Assembly (NCBI GenBank): GCA_030625905.1
Contig: DAOUQA010000005.1
Location: 1-21,942, forward strand
Direction of reading: 5' to 3'
DNA: 21,942 bases
Origin: Kiritimatiellales bacterium
Lineage (GTDB): Bacteria; Verrucomicrobiota; Kiritimatiellia; Kiritimatiellales; Pontiellaceae
Part shown: positions 16,024-21,942 of the stretch, one piece after another
How positions within the stretch are numbered: position 1 is the first letter of the stretch
How the letters are laid out: every line of letters starts with the position of its first letter
Made by a program: the position numbers and the translations under genes
Notes under the pieces: model-generated
What the model saw: the letters and a program-made list of their open reading frames with translations, nothing else
What the model was told of the DNA's origin: nothing
Database searches by the model: none

Positions 16024-16036
16024 GGTTGCGAAATGG
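16006..16036. promoter_or_regulatory. Perfect 31-bp palindromic operator
   Basis: CCATTTCGCAACCAT (16006-16020) and ATGGTTGCGAAATGG (16022-16036) are perfect 15-bp arms around one central A. It covers the promoter spacer, the -10 box and the first bases of the Shine-Dalgarno. Ribbon-helix-helix antitoxins of the FitA/VapB type bind such dyads to repress their own operon, so this is the likely autoregulatory site. Confidence 0.8.
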
Positions 16037-16040
16037 AGGT
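16035..16040 (+). promoter_or_regulatory. Shine-Dalgarno of the antitoxin gene
   Basis: GGAGGT lies 4 nt before the ATG at 16045. It selects this start over the in-frame ATG at 16033, which would overlap it. Confidence 0.65.
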
Positions 16041-16044
16041 AGCC

Positions 16045-16290
16045 ATGGCCAGCATTACCATCAAGAACATTGATCCCGAACTCTACGGACGGCTCAAGAA
16101 GCAAGCCGCAGAACACCGTCGCAGTATCAACAACGAGGTGATCGTCTGTCTTGAACGGAGTCTGGTGCGCTACCCAACGGTGGATTCCGATGAAGTCATG
16201 CGGCGGGCAGAAATCGCTAGGGAAATGACGACCGGATATAAAATCACAAACGAGGAAATCGACCGCATGAAGCGGGAGGGGCGGCCTTGA
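16045..16290 (+). CDS. FitA/VapB-type ribbon-helix-helix antitoxin
   Basis: An 81-residue DNA-binding antitoxin. The N-terminus MASITIKNIDPELYGRLKKQ followed by AAEHRRSINNEV is the Arc/MetJ-type ribbon-helix-helix seen in FitA: a beta strand, then two helices. The C-terminal part (residues 50-81: EVMRRAEIAREMTT...NEEIDRMKREGRP) would wrap the toxin and block its active site. The frame is open further upstream, but the GGAGGT and the promoter position rule out an upstream start. The stop overlaps the toxin's start as TTGA. Together with the palindrome over its promoter this is a classic autoregulated type II module. Its location in a cell-envelope gene cluster suggests acquisition by transfer. 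Confidence 0.87.
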   Translation: MASITIKNIDPELYGRLKKQAAEHRRSINNEVIVCLERSLVRYPTVDSDEVMRRAEIAREMTTGYKITNEEIDRMKREGRP

Positions 16291-16691
16291 TTGTTGCCGA
16301 CACCAATCTGATAGCCGGACTTTACACCGATGCCGCCCAGCGCGATTTGGCAAGGGCTGTATACGGGAAGGATCATGATTGGGCTGCCCCTTATCTTTGG
16401 CGTTCCGAGTTCAGGAATGTGATGGCTTTGTACATGCGCCAAGGATTGTTGGAGCTTGGGCAGGCTATTCAAATAACGCACTGGGCGGAAGAGCAGATGT
16501 CAACGAATGAATGCCGACCGATAGCTTCCCGCGTTTTGAACCTGGCATCCATGAGCGGGTGTACAGCCTATGACTGCGAATTTGTCTCGATTGCAGAGGA
16601 TCTTGGAAGGTCGTTGGTTACGTTCGATAAAAAAGTATTGAAGCAGTTCCCCTCCATCGCCATTTCACCGGTTGATTTTATTGCGAATTGA
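16287..16691 (+). CDS. vapC: PIN-domain toxin (VapC/FitB type)
   Basis: A 134-residue PIN-domain ribonuclease toxin; relatives cleave tRNA or rRNA with Mg2+. Acidic metal ligands fit the fold: Asp5 in VADTNLIAG, Glu41 in WRSEFRNV, Asp97 in TAYDCEFVSIAE and Asp114 in LVTFDKKVLK. It starts with TTG at 16287, the only start that includes the first active-site Asp, and overlaps the antitoxin stop by 4 nt, so it is translated by coupling at a lower level. The stop is only 3 nt before the ATG of the WP-repeat protein that opens the MCE operon. The target RNA cannot be predicted from sequence. Confidence 0.87.
   Translation: MIVADTNLIAGLYTDAAQRDLARAVYGKDHDWAAPYLWRSEFRNVMALYMRQGLLELGQAIQITHWAEEQMSTNECRPIASRVLNLASMSGCTAYDCEFVSIAEDLGRSLVTFDKKVLKQFPSIAISPVDFIAN
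16603..16631 (+). promoter_or_regulatory. Possible internal promoter for the MCE operon
   Basis: TTGGAA (16603-16608), a 17-nt spacer and GATAAA (16626-16631) lie inside the toxin gene about 65 nt before the next ATG. Each hexamer matches only four of six consensus bases. It is the best candidate I see for toxin-independent expression of the downstream operon. Confidence 0.3.
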
Positions 16692-16694
16692 GCC

Positions 16695-18008
16695 ATGAAG
16701 CGTATCCGTATCCATCTGTGTCTATCTTTGGTTCTCCTCCTTTCCGCCGCATCGGTGCGGGCGGGGTTCGACTGGGATCCGGTGTATGAAAAGGTGTCGG
16801 CGACGAACGGGATGGAGTTTCTGGCGGTGCGCCCGTTCTATTCGTACGTCGACGATCCGGCCACGGAGCGGTGGCGGAAGGATTATCTCTGGCCGCTCTA
16901 CACGCAGAAGGGGTTTAAGGACGAGCAATACAGCCGCTTCTTGTTCTTCGGCCATTCGGCCGACTTCTCGGAGGATGACGACCGCCATCGCATCTGGGTG
17001 ATCCCTTTCTACTACCAGGGGGTGGATGCCAACGGCGAGGGCTACTTCGCAATCTTCCCCATCGGCGGAACCATTCACGAGTTTCTGGGGCGCGACAAAA
17101 TAATGTTCGTGCTGTTTCCCTTCTTCGGGAAATCGCAGGTGAACGATGTGCACACCACAACGGTGCTGTGGCCGATCGGCTCGAAGTCGTCGGGGGAAAA
17201 GGTGGATCGCTTCCGGGTCTGGCCGCTCTATGGCCGGACGGATCTCTTCGGCGAATACCGGAAAAAATTTATCCTGTGGCCGATCTACACGTCGGTCGAC
17301 TACACCAACGAACGCAATCCCGGCGGCGGCTTTATCCTGGTTCCAATCTACGGGAGGATCAAAACGGAGAAGGCCGACAACTACTGGCTTGTCGCACCGC
17401 TCTTCCGCTATATGACCAGCGAAGAGCAATGGATCGTCCACGCGCCGTGGCCCTTCATCCAGCTGGCCGACGGCGAAATGTACAAGCGCATCATCTGGCC
17501 GCTCTACGGCAAGAAAAGCCTCGGCACGCTGACGAAGCAATATTTCCTCTGGCCGCTGATCTGGAACAACCAGACCGAGTACGCCCGCCACAATCAGCAC
17601 CGTCGCTACGTCCTCCCGTTCTTCGCCTACCAATCGGATGTCGTTACCAAGAATACCGAAAAGCACGAGGTTGGCGATGTCTCTTCCAGATACTGGAAGA
17701 TCTGGCCGCTGATGAGCTGGGAGCGCAAGCACGGGAATACGCGCTTCCGTACCTTGGAACTTTGGCCTTTGCGAAACACGCCGGGGGTCGAACGCAACTG
17801 GACGCCTTGGTGGACGCTCTACCGCCGTATGAATACCGATGGCGAGGTCGGCCACCATGTTTTATGGGGGCTATACCGGCAGACGAAAAGCCCCCAAGGG
17901 TTTGAATGGAGCTTGCTCAAAGGGTTCACCGGTTATAAAAAGACGCAAAACAGTAGCCGCTACCGCTTTCTGTTCATGTGGTTCGGAAACGACGAGGATC
18001 AGCCATAA
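16695..18008 (+). CDS. Secreted 'WP-x-Y' repeat protein heading the MCE operon
   Basis: No known function is recognised. The 437-residue protein begins with a signal peptide (KR-rich start, hydrophobic 8-19, cleavage likely after SVRA at residue 23) and is otherwise built from about 17 short repeats with the core (L/I/V)WP(L/I)(Y/F)G. Examples lie at 65-69, 101-106, 139-145, 157-162, 175-180, 194-198, 215-220, 233-237, 251-255, 267-272, 285-290, 336-340 and 356-360. Spacing is mostly 16-21 residues with alternating aromatic positions, as expected for beta-strand repeats: an outer-membrane barrel, solenoid or propeller. It begins 3 nt after the toxin stop with no good Shine-Dalgarno, and its end reaches the mlaE gene. 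By position it may be the outer-membrane or periplasmic partner of the transporter. Confidence 0.8.
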   Translation: MKRIRIHLCLSLVLLLSAASVRAGFDWDPVYEKVSATNGMEFLAVRPFYSYVDDPATERWRKDYLWPLYTQKGFKDEQYSRFLFFGHSADFSEDDDRHRIWVIPFYYQGVDANGEGYFAIFPIGGTIHEFLGRDKIMFVLFPFFGKSQVNDVHTTTVLWPIGSKSSGEKVDRFRVWPLYGRTDLFGEYRKKFILWPIYTSVDYTNERNPGGGFILVPIYGRIKTEKADNYWLVAPLFRYMTSEEQWIVHAPWPFIQLADGEMYKRIIWPLYGKKSLGTLTKQYFLWPLIWNNQTEYARHNQHRRYVLPFFAYQSDVVTKNTEKHEVGDVSSRYWKIWPLMSWERKHGNTRFRTLELWPLRNTPGVERNWTPWWTLYRRMNTDGEVGHHVLWGLYRQTKSPQGFEWSLLKGFTGYKKTQNSSRYRFLFMWFGNDEDQP

Positions 18009-18028
18009 GCAATTTCATCATAGACTCC

Positions 18029-18817
18029 ATGCGCTACCCCGCCCATTCGGCCCGGCACTTTGGAAGCCAGGTGTTGCAGCTGATGCACGACACGGGCCAT
18101 GCGATGTACATGCTGTTGGAGGCCGTCTGTTTCACCCGCTACGTCTTCACGCAACGCAGTCGGCACGAAATCGCCACGCAAATGTTCACCACCGGCATTA
18201 AGAGTTTGGCCGTCATCACGGTGGTCGCGCTTTTTACTGGAATGATCCTCGCGCTGCAGACCGGGCTTGAGTTGCGCCGCTACGGGCAGGAGGTCTACAT
18301 CGGTTCCGCCGTCGCCGTTTCGATGATCCGCGAAATGGGACCGTTCATGACTGGGCTGATCATTGCCGCCAGCGTGGGGTCGGCCATCGCCGCGCAGATC
18401 GGCACCATGGTCGTTTCGGAAGAGATTGCCGCGCTGGAGGTGATGTCCATCAATCCCAACCGCTTCCTCGTCATGCCGCGCCTGGTGGCGCTCGTCGTCA
18501 TGATGCCGATCCTTGCGGTCTACACCAACATCCTTGGCGTCCTCGGTGGCGCAGTGGTCGGCACGACACAGCTGGGCGTTTCGGTGCAGGCCTATATGGA
18601 CAACGCTATGCAGTTCGCCACCAACAAGGATCTCTACGTTGGCTTGTTCAAGGCGGTGGTGTTTGGAATCGTCATTGCGACGGTTTCCTGCCATCAGGGC
18701 TTCATGACGAGCGAGGGTGCGGTGGGTGTCGGCAAGGCCACCCGTCGCGCGGTCATCATCTCCTTCCTGGTCATCCTGGTGCTGGGTTATATGATAACGA
18801 GGCTCTTTTACATATGA
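18029..18817 (+). CDS. mlaE: MlaE-family permease of an MCE transporter
   Basis: Inner-membrane permease of an MCE-type ABC transporter that moves phospholipids or other lipids between inner and outer membranes. It has an amphipathic N-terminal interface helix, then about five hydrophobic segments. The signature SMIREMGPFMTGLIIAASVG with IAAQIGTMVVSEEIAALEVM corresponds to the RELGPV...AEIG...EQL.ALE pattern, followed by INPNRFLVMPR. The frame is open from a GTG at 17978, giving 279 residues. The ATG at 18029 (262 residues) fits MlaE length best and avoids overlap with the repeat gene, but neither has a clear Shine-Dalgarno. A GAGGA at 17994-17998 precedes an ATA codon overlapping the upstream stop. 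Its 3' end overlaps the ATPase gene by ATGA. Confidence 0.9.
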   Translation: MRYPAHSARHFGSQVLQLMHDTGHAMYMLLEAVCFTRYVFTQRSRHEIATQMFTTGIKSLAVITVVALFTGMILALQTGLELRRYGQEVYIGSAVAVSMIREMGPFMTGLIIAASVGSAIAAQIGTMVVSEEIAALEVMSINPNRFLVMPRLVALVVMMPILAVYTNILGVLGGAVVGTTQLGVSVQAYMDNAMQFATNKDLYVGLFKAVVFGIVIATVSCHQGFMTSEGAVGVGKATRRAVIISFLVILVLGYMITRLFYI

Positions 18818-19581
18818 TCCGCTTTGAAAATATTACCAAGGTGCTGGGCGGAAAGACCGTGCTGGACGAGATCAGCTTCGAGGTCGGCGAGGGCGAAACC
18901 GTTGTAATTGTCGGCCTCTCCGGCGCGGGGAAGAGCGTGACGCTCAAGCATATGATCCGCCTTATGCAGCCGGATGCCGGCAAGGTGCTGATCGACGGCG
19001 AGGCCATCGGCGATCTTGGGCGCACCGCCTTGCAGGCGGTTCGCACCAAATTCGGCGTGCTCTTTCAGAGTGCGGCGTTGTTGCAGTGGATGTCGGTTGA
19101 GGACAACGTCGCCCTTCCGCTGCGTGAGCACACGAAGATGGACGACGGCAAAATCGAACAGCTTGTTGCCGAAAAACTGCGCCTATTGAACCTGTCCGAT
19201 ACGGGCGATAAGTTTCCGGCGGATCTCTCCGGGGGCATGCGGAAGCGGGTCGGGCTGGCGCGTGCCATCATCATGAACCCTAAAATCATGCTCTACGACG
19301 AACCGACTTCCGGCCTCGATCCGGTCACCTCCCGGCACATCGATAATTTAATCGTGGATATGCGCAAGGAACTCGGTATAACGAGCGTTGTAGTGACCCA
19401 CGATCTGCATAGTGCGCTCTCCATTGGCTCGCGCATCATGATGTTGCACCAGGGGCAGATCGTGGAAAACGCGACGCCAGAGGAGTTCATCCATTCGAAA
19501 AACGGGACGGTGCAGGCTTTTCTGGAGTCGCAGTACATTACGAAAAAAGGAAAATGGGAAACGGGATTGAACCATGAATAA
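18814..19581 (+). CDS. mlaF: MlaF-family ABC transporter ATPase
   Basis: Cytoplasmic ATPase subunit that powers MCE-type lipid transport together with the MlaE permease. The 255 residues match the MlaF/Mkl length. Walker A GLSGAGKS (34-41), Q-loop Gln85 (LFQSAALLQWMSVEDNV, typical of this subfamily), signature LSGGMRKRVGLARA (138-151), Walker B IMLYDEP with Glu163, D-loop SGLDP and switch His196 (VVTHDLHS) are all intact. LSGGM with RKRVGLARA is the MlaF form of the signature. It overlaps mlaE by 4 nt and mlaD by 8 nt. No MlaB (STAS) gene is present, as in many operons outside the Proteobacteria. Confidence 0.95.
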   Translation: MIRFENITKVLGGKTVLDEISFEVGEGETVVIVGLSGAGKSVTLKHMIRLMQPDAGKVLIDGEAIGDLGRTALQAVRTKFGVLFQSAALLQWMSVEDNVALPLREHTKMDDGKIEQLVAEKLRLLNLSDTGDKFPADLSGGMRKRVGLARAIIMNPKIMLYDEPTSGLDPVTSRHIDNLIVDMRKELGITSVVVTHDLHSALSIGSRIMMLHQGQIVENATPEEFIHSKNGTVQAFLESQYITKKGKWETGLNHE

Positions 19582-20509
19582 ATACAGGCGCGAAGTTAGC
19601 ATCGAAATCATAGTCGGCTTGTTCATGTTCGTTGTGCTGATCGCGCTAGGCATCTTCACAATCGTGCTCAGCAAAGAAAACCTGCTGAAGAAAACCTATG
19701 CCTACGAATTCGTCTTTTCCGAGATCGGTGGCTTGCGCGAGGGCGACAACGTCTTCCTGCGCGGTATGAACATTGGCCGCGTCAGGCAGACGGATCTGCA
19801 GGAAAGCCATGTGCGCGTCTATGTCGCGCTCGATGTGCCGCTCAGCCTGCACCATGGCTACAGGATCGATGTTGTCGATGCCTCCATGCTGGGCGGCAAA
19901 AACCTAAAAATCTACGAGGGGCCCGCCGATGCGCCGGAACTGGGTGAGAACATGACCGTCCTAGGGGCGAAACCCGTGGAAATGATCGAGGAGATGAGCC
20001 GTGCGCTTGGCGGATTGAAGGAGACCATCGATGCCGTCAACGCGGGGGAGGGAACGCTTGGGAAACTGCTGAAGGACGGGGTCGTATACGACAACCTGGC
20101 CAGCATTAGCGAGAGCTTCAAGCAGATCATGTCGCGACTCGAAAGCGGGGAGGGCAGCTTGGGTAAGATGCTGGTTTCGGACGATGGACAGCTCTACGAG
20201 GACGGCAAGGCCTTGATGGCCAACCTGCGGATCATTAGTCAGAATCTGGCGGACGGCAACGGAACCCTCGGCCAACTGATGTCGGGCGAGGACACCGCCT
20301 TCCAGGATCTGGAGGCGACGCTGGCCGCCGTCCGGAGCATTTCGGAAAGCATCAGCGAGGGTGAGGGGACACTTGGCCGACTTGTGCGCGATGCCAAGCT
20401 CTACGACGAAACCAGCCTGCTGGTCGAAGATGTCCGCGCCGCCGTGGACGACCTGCGCGAGGCCTCGCCCATCACCTCGTTCGGTAGCGTGCTGTTTGGT
20501 GCCTTCTAG
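19574..20509 (+). CDS. mlaD: MCE-domain (MlaD-like) protein with four C-terminal repeats
   Basis: Membrane-anchored MCE protein that should form the hexameric ring or tunnel passing lipids across the periplasm. It has a short cytoplasmic tail, one membrane helix (about 11-33) and an MCE domain (about 42-117; VFSEIGGLREGDNVFLRGMNIGRV and DASMLGGKNLKIYEG). Its 311 residues exceed E. coli MlaD (183) because of an alpha-helical C-terminal part with four tandem repeats. Each starts G(E/N)G(T/S)LG(K/Q/R)(L/M), at residues 158, 192, 228 and 263 (spacing 34-36), and most continue with a D-x(n)-YD/YE motif. Such repeats may lengthen the helical needle of the ring. It overlaps mlaF by 8 nt, and its stop shares one base with the start of the next gene. 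Confidence 0.93.
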   Translation: MNKYRREVSIEIIVGLFMFVVLIALGIFTIVLSKENLLKKTYAYEFVFSEIGGLREGDNVFLRGMNIGRVRQTDLQESHVRVYVALDVPLSLHHGYRIDVVDASMLGGKNLKIYEGPADAPELGENMTVLGAKPVEMIEEMSRALGGLKETIDAVNAGEGTLGKLLKDGVVYDNLASISESFKQIMSRLESGEGSLGKMLVSDDGQLYEDGKALMANLRIISQNLADGNGTLGQLMSGEDTAFQDLEATLAAVRSISESISEGEGTLGRLVRDAKLYDETSLLVEDVRAAVDDLREASPITSFGSVLFGAF

Positions 20510-21129
20510 TGTCGCGCGGCAGTAAAGCGATCAAGCGGCTTCGTGCCGCCGCATTCATCATTGTCGTATTTGGACTGCTACTGGCTTCTCTCTACACGAG
20601 CCGTCGGGCACCCCCGCTTGTCCGCATCGGTGAAATCAAACCCATCATGAATTTTTCCACGGTGTGTGTGCAGGGCGTGCTTGAATCCAATGCCCGCATA
20701 TTGCGCGATGGCGCTGTACTCTACCTAATTGCCGACGAAACAGGATCGCTGCCCGTGTTCCTTAATCGTGCTCCCGAGGGTATGCTTCCCAAGGCCGGGA
20801 AACGAGTTGCGGCGACGGGGCGTCTTAGCGTGGGAGCAGGCAACCGAGTGCGTATGAACGTGCAGGATCCCGGGCAGATCGAAGTTTTGGGGAACGCGGC
20901 TCCGACCCTCGTTCGCGGGCAGGTTTCCGGGGTGTGGTCGCCTCCGCCGGATTCCCGTGCGCCCTACCGAATTACCTTGGCCAGACCCGAAGGTCCGTTG
21001 GAGGTTGTCCATTGGTTTACACCGGAGCATCAAGTGGCCGTGGGCGACCAGTTGGAAATCAAGGGCATCATTGGTTTCTACAAAGGCCGGATGCAACTCA
21101 AGGTGAAGGAGGCTGGGGACATCCGCTGA
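20509..21129 (+). CDS. Membrane-anchored double OB-fold-like protein ending the MCE operon
   Basis: Function unknown. The 206-residue protein starts at GTG 20509, overlapping the mlaD stop by one base (TAGTG), a strong sign of coupling. A basic N-terminus is followed by one membrane helix (about 13-30), then probably two OB-like beta barrels outside the membrane. The first is about 38-126 (GEIKPIMNFSTVCVQGVLES... LIADETGSLPVFLN... KRVAATGRLS), the second about 134-205 (VRGQVSGVW... VGDQLEIKGIIGFYKGRMQLKV). The pattern resembles tRNA_anti-type OB folds, but the exported position argues against nucleic-acid binding. It may bind lipid or dock the MCE ring. It converges on the CCA-enzyme fragment. 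Confidence 0.8.
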   Translation: MSRGSKAIKRLRAAAFIIVVFGLLLASLYTSRRAPPLVRIGEIKPIMNFSTVCVQGVLESNARILRDGAVLYLIADETGSLPVFLNRAPEGMLPKAGKRVAATGRLSVGAGNRVRMNVQDPGQIEVLGNAAPTLVRGQVSGVWSPPPDSRAPYRITLARPEGPLEVVHWFTPEHQVAVGDQLEIKGIIGFYKGRMQLKVKEAGDIR

Positions 21130-21179
21130 ACACCCTTTTCGACCCTGTATTTATTAGGTTTTGTCAGATTCGGTTTTGT

Positions 21180-21942
21180 TCATGAAATATCAGGGAAGGA
21201 CAAGCGTATCCATTCGAGCAGCTCGTCGCGGTCGGCGAAGCGATCCTCCATCTGGGCGTCATAGGCTTCCTTGAGGATTTTTCCGATGAGCTTGCCTTCC
21301 TTGATGCCCATATCGATCAGGTCGTGGCCGCATATCCACGGCTCGGGCAGGATCGGTTCGTTGGCCATCTCCTCCACGTAGCTTTGGAGAAAGTCATAGT
21401 TGTCGAGCATCTCGTGGGAGCCAAGGCAGTCGAGCCGGTGCAATTCCATTTCCAGGTCGAAGGTTTCCGCTCCGATCATTTTCCGCAGCTTGGAAGCCCG
21501 CATCTTCTGCACCTCCATGAAGCGCATGTGGCCGCGTATGGCCGCAACGATGTTTTTCTTCTCCCGGTTCGGAAGCTTCAGCCGGGTCAGCATCGCCTCC
21601 GCCATTTCGGCGCTGACGGCGGCATGCCCATCGAAGCGGATGCGCGGCTTACCGTCTGTGCCGGGGCCGATCCTCGCCGTTGGCGGTTTGCCGACATCGT
21701 GTAGCAGCACCGTGTAGGCCAGCTCCCGCGGGGTGTAGGTTGGCTTGTCCTCCACACGTGGGGCAGGCTTTCCAGCCTGCCCATCTGCCGCAAGATCCGG
21801 TCGCAAAGTTCCCGTGCCGAGCCTGGAGCTTGAAGAAGTCAACCGAGCCTTCTTTGGGTTTTCATGGATATAATCTTGGAACTTAAGAAAGGAAAATTCC
21901 CGCCGAATGATGTGGTCGAACGACTCATCCATCCAGACCGAT
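21180..21942 (-). CDS. CCA-adding enzyme HD-domain half fused to a RAYT tail (5' end outside window)
   Basis: The reading frame is open from the TGA at 21180 to the window edge. From about 21752 leftward it is the C-terminal part of a bacterial CCA tRNA nucleotidyltransferase (poly(A) polymerase family). Features are ELAYTVLLHDVGKPPT with the HD motif, RIRFDGHAAVSAEMAEAML, GHMRFMEVQKMRASKLRKM, and MELHRLDCLGSHEMLDNYDFL. The nucleotidyltransferase head (GG.VRD) is absent. Upstream, the frame instead encodes VWMDESFDHIIRRE and YIHENPKKARL, the C-terminus of a REP-associated tyrosine transposase, joined through a palindrome that is translated as DGQAGKPAPRVED. Either this is a disrupted cca gene (pseudogene) or a transposase-HD fusion; the intact start cannot be seen here. 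The internal ATG at 21932 is not a credible start. Confidence 0.75.
   Translation of the reverse strand, partial: SVWMDESFDHIIRREFSFLKFQDYIHENPKKARLTSSSSRLGTGTLRPDLAADGQAGKPAPRVEDKPTYTPRELAYTVLLHDVGKPPTARIGPGTDGKPRIRFDGHAAVSAEMAEAMLTRLKLPNREKKNIVAAIRGHMRFMEVQKMRASKLRKMIGAETFDLEMELHRLDCLGSHEMLDNYDFLQSYVEEMANEPILPEPWICGHDLIDMGIKEGKLIGKILKEAYDAQMEDRFADRDELLEWIRLSFPDIS
21761..21782. repeat. REP-like palindrome inside the CCA/RAYT frame
   Basis: GGGCAGGCT (21761-21769), TTCC, AGCCTGCCC (21774-21782): perfect 9-bp arms with a 4-nt loop, next to the transposase tail. This is the expected architecture of a REP hairpin mobilised by a RAYT. On the coding strand it is translated without a stop. Confidence 0.65.
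21790..21942 (-). mobile_element. C-terminal remnant or edge of a RAYT (Y1 transposase) gene
   Basis: Minus-strand codons from the window edge encode SVWMDESFDHIIRRE, then FQDYIHENPKKARL. The (D/E)xSFDHI(I/V)R.E and YI..NP.KA.L patterns are characteristic of REP-associated tyrosine transposases. The tyrosine of DYIHENP may be the nucleophile. The HUH motif would lie further upstream, outside the window. No stop codon separates it from the HD domain. Confidence 0.65.

Noticed and set aside
15913..16044. N-terminal extension of the antitoxin
   Set aside because: The promoter, palindrome and GGAGGT lie inside this stretch, so translation must begin at 16045.
16722..17858. Minus-strand ORF of 378 codons antisense to the WP-repeat gene
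   Set aside because: The plus frame has a signal peptide, repeated motifs and operon overlaps; the antisense frame has no domain or ribosome site.
17168..17905. Plus-strand ORF of 245 codons in another frame of the WP-repeat gene
   Set aside because: Nested out-of-frame, proline/arginine-rich shadow without start signals.
1..21942. CRISPR array or phage integration site
   Set aside because: No regularly spaced direct repeats, cas genes, integrase or tRNA-end duplication were found.

Overview
The window is a dense chromosomal stretch from a Gram-negative bacterium with an outer membrane. A LolC/E-type lipoprotein-releasing permease and an MCE/Mla-type lipid transport operon show this. Intergenic spaces contain short inverted-repeat elements, and the right edge carries the tail of a REP-associated tyrosine transposase (RAYT). 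That mix fits the PVC group, perhaps a Kiritimatiellota- or Verrucomicrobiota-like organism, but the taxonomy is inference and no ribosomal marker is present.

Layout. (1) 1-1118, minus strand: adenosine deaminase, cut at its 3' end by the window edge. (2) 1256-6336, plus strand: lipoate-protein ligase, an HPr phosphocarrier, class II fructose-bisphosphate aldolase and aconitase B. This is a central-carbon block with recognisable promoters before the aldolase and aconitase genes and a clear terminator after the aldolase. (3) 14079-6470, minus strand, seven genes in one direction: a Maf pyrophosphatase; a three-gene overlapping signalling operon (membrane multi-PAS protein, membrane sensor with a Cys-rich periplasmic domain, hybrid histidine kinase); a small ABM-fold monooxygenase; a DUF1189 membrane protein; and deoxyribose-phosphate aldolase. 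(4) 14080-14398 has no gene but several dyads, then a promoter and tRNA-Thr(UGU). (5) 14618-21129, plus strand, an envelope block: a LolC/E-like permease, a FitAB/VapBC-type toxin-antitoxin pair, then five tightly packed genes. These are a secreted 'WP-x-Y' repeat protein, MlaE permease, MlaF ATPase, an MCE protein with four C-terminal repeats, and a membrane-anchored double OB-fold-like protein. (6) 21180-21942, minus strand: the HD-domain half of a CCA-adding enzyme, fused in frame across a REP-like palindrome to a RAYT transposase tail and running off the window.

The most interesting system is the five-gene MCE operon. Its core (MlaE, MlaF, MlaD-like) is flanked by two uncharacterised proteins in the same overlapping unit. 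It starts 3 nt after the stop codon of a toxin-antitoxin pair whose promoter -10 box lies in the middle of a perfect 31-bp palindrome. The second is the three-gene sensory operon, in which two kinase-less membrane sensors share an 'ERFN' coiled-coil segment with the hybrid kinase encoded after them. The third is the transposase-repeat-CCA enzyme junction at the right edge.
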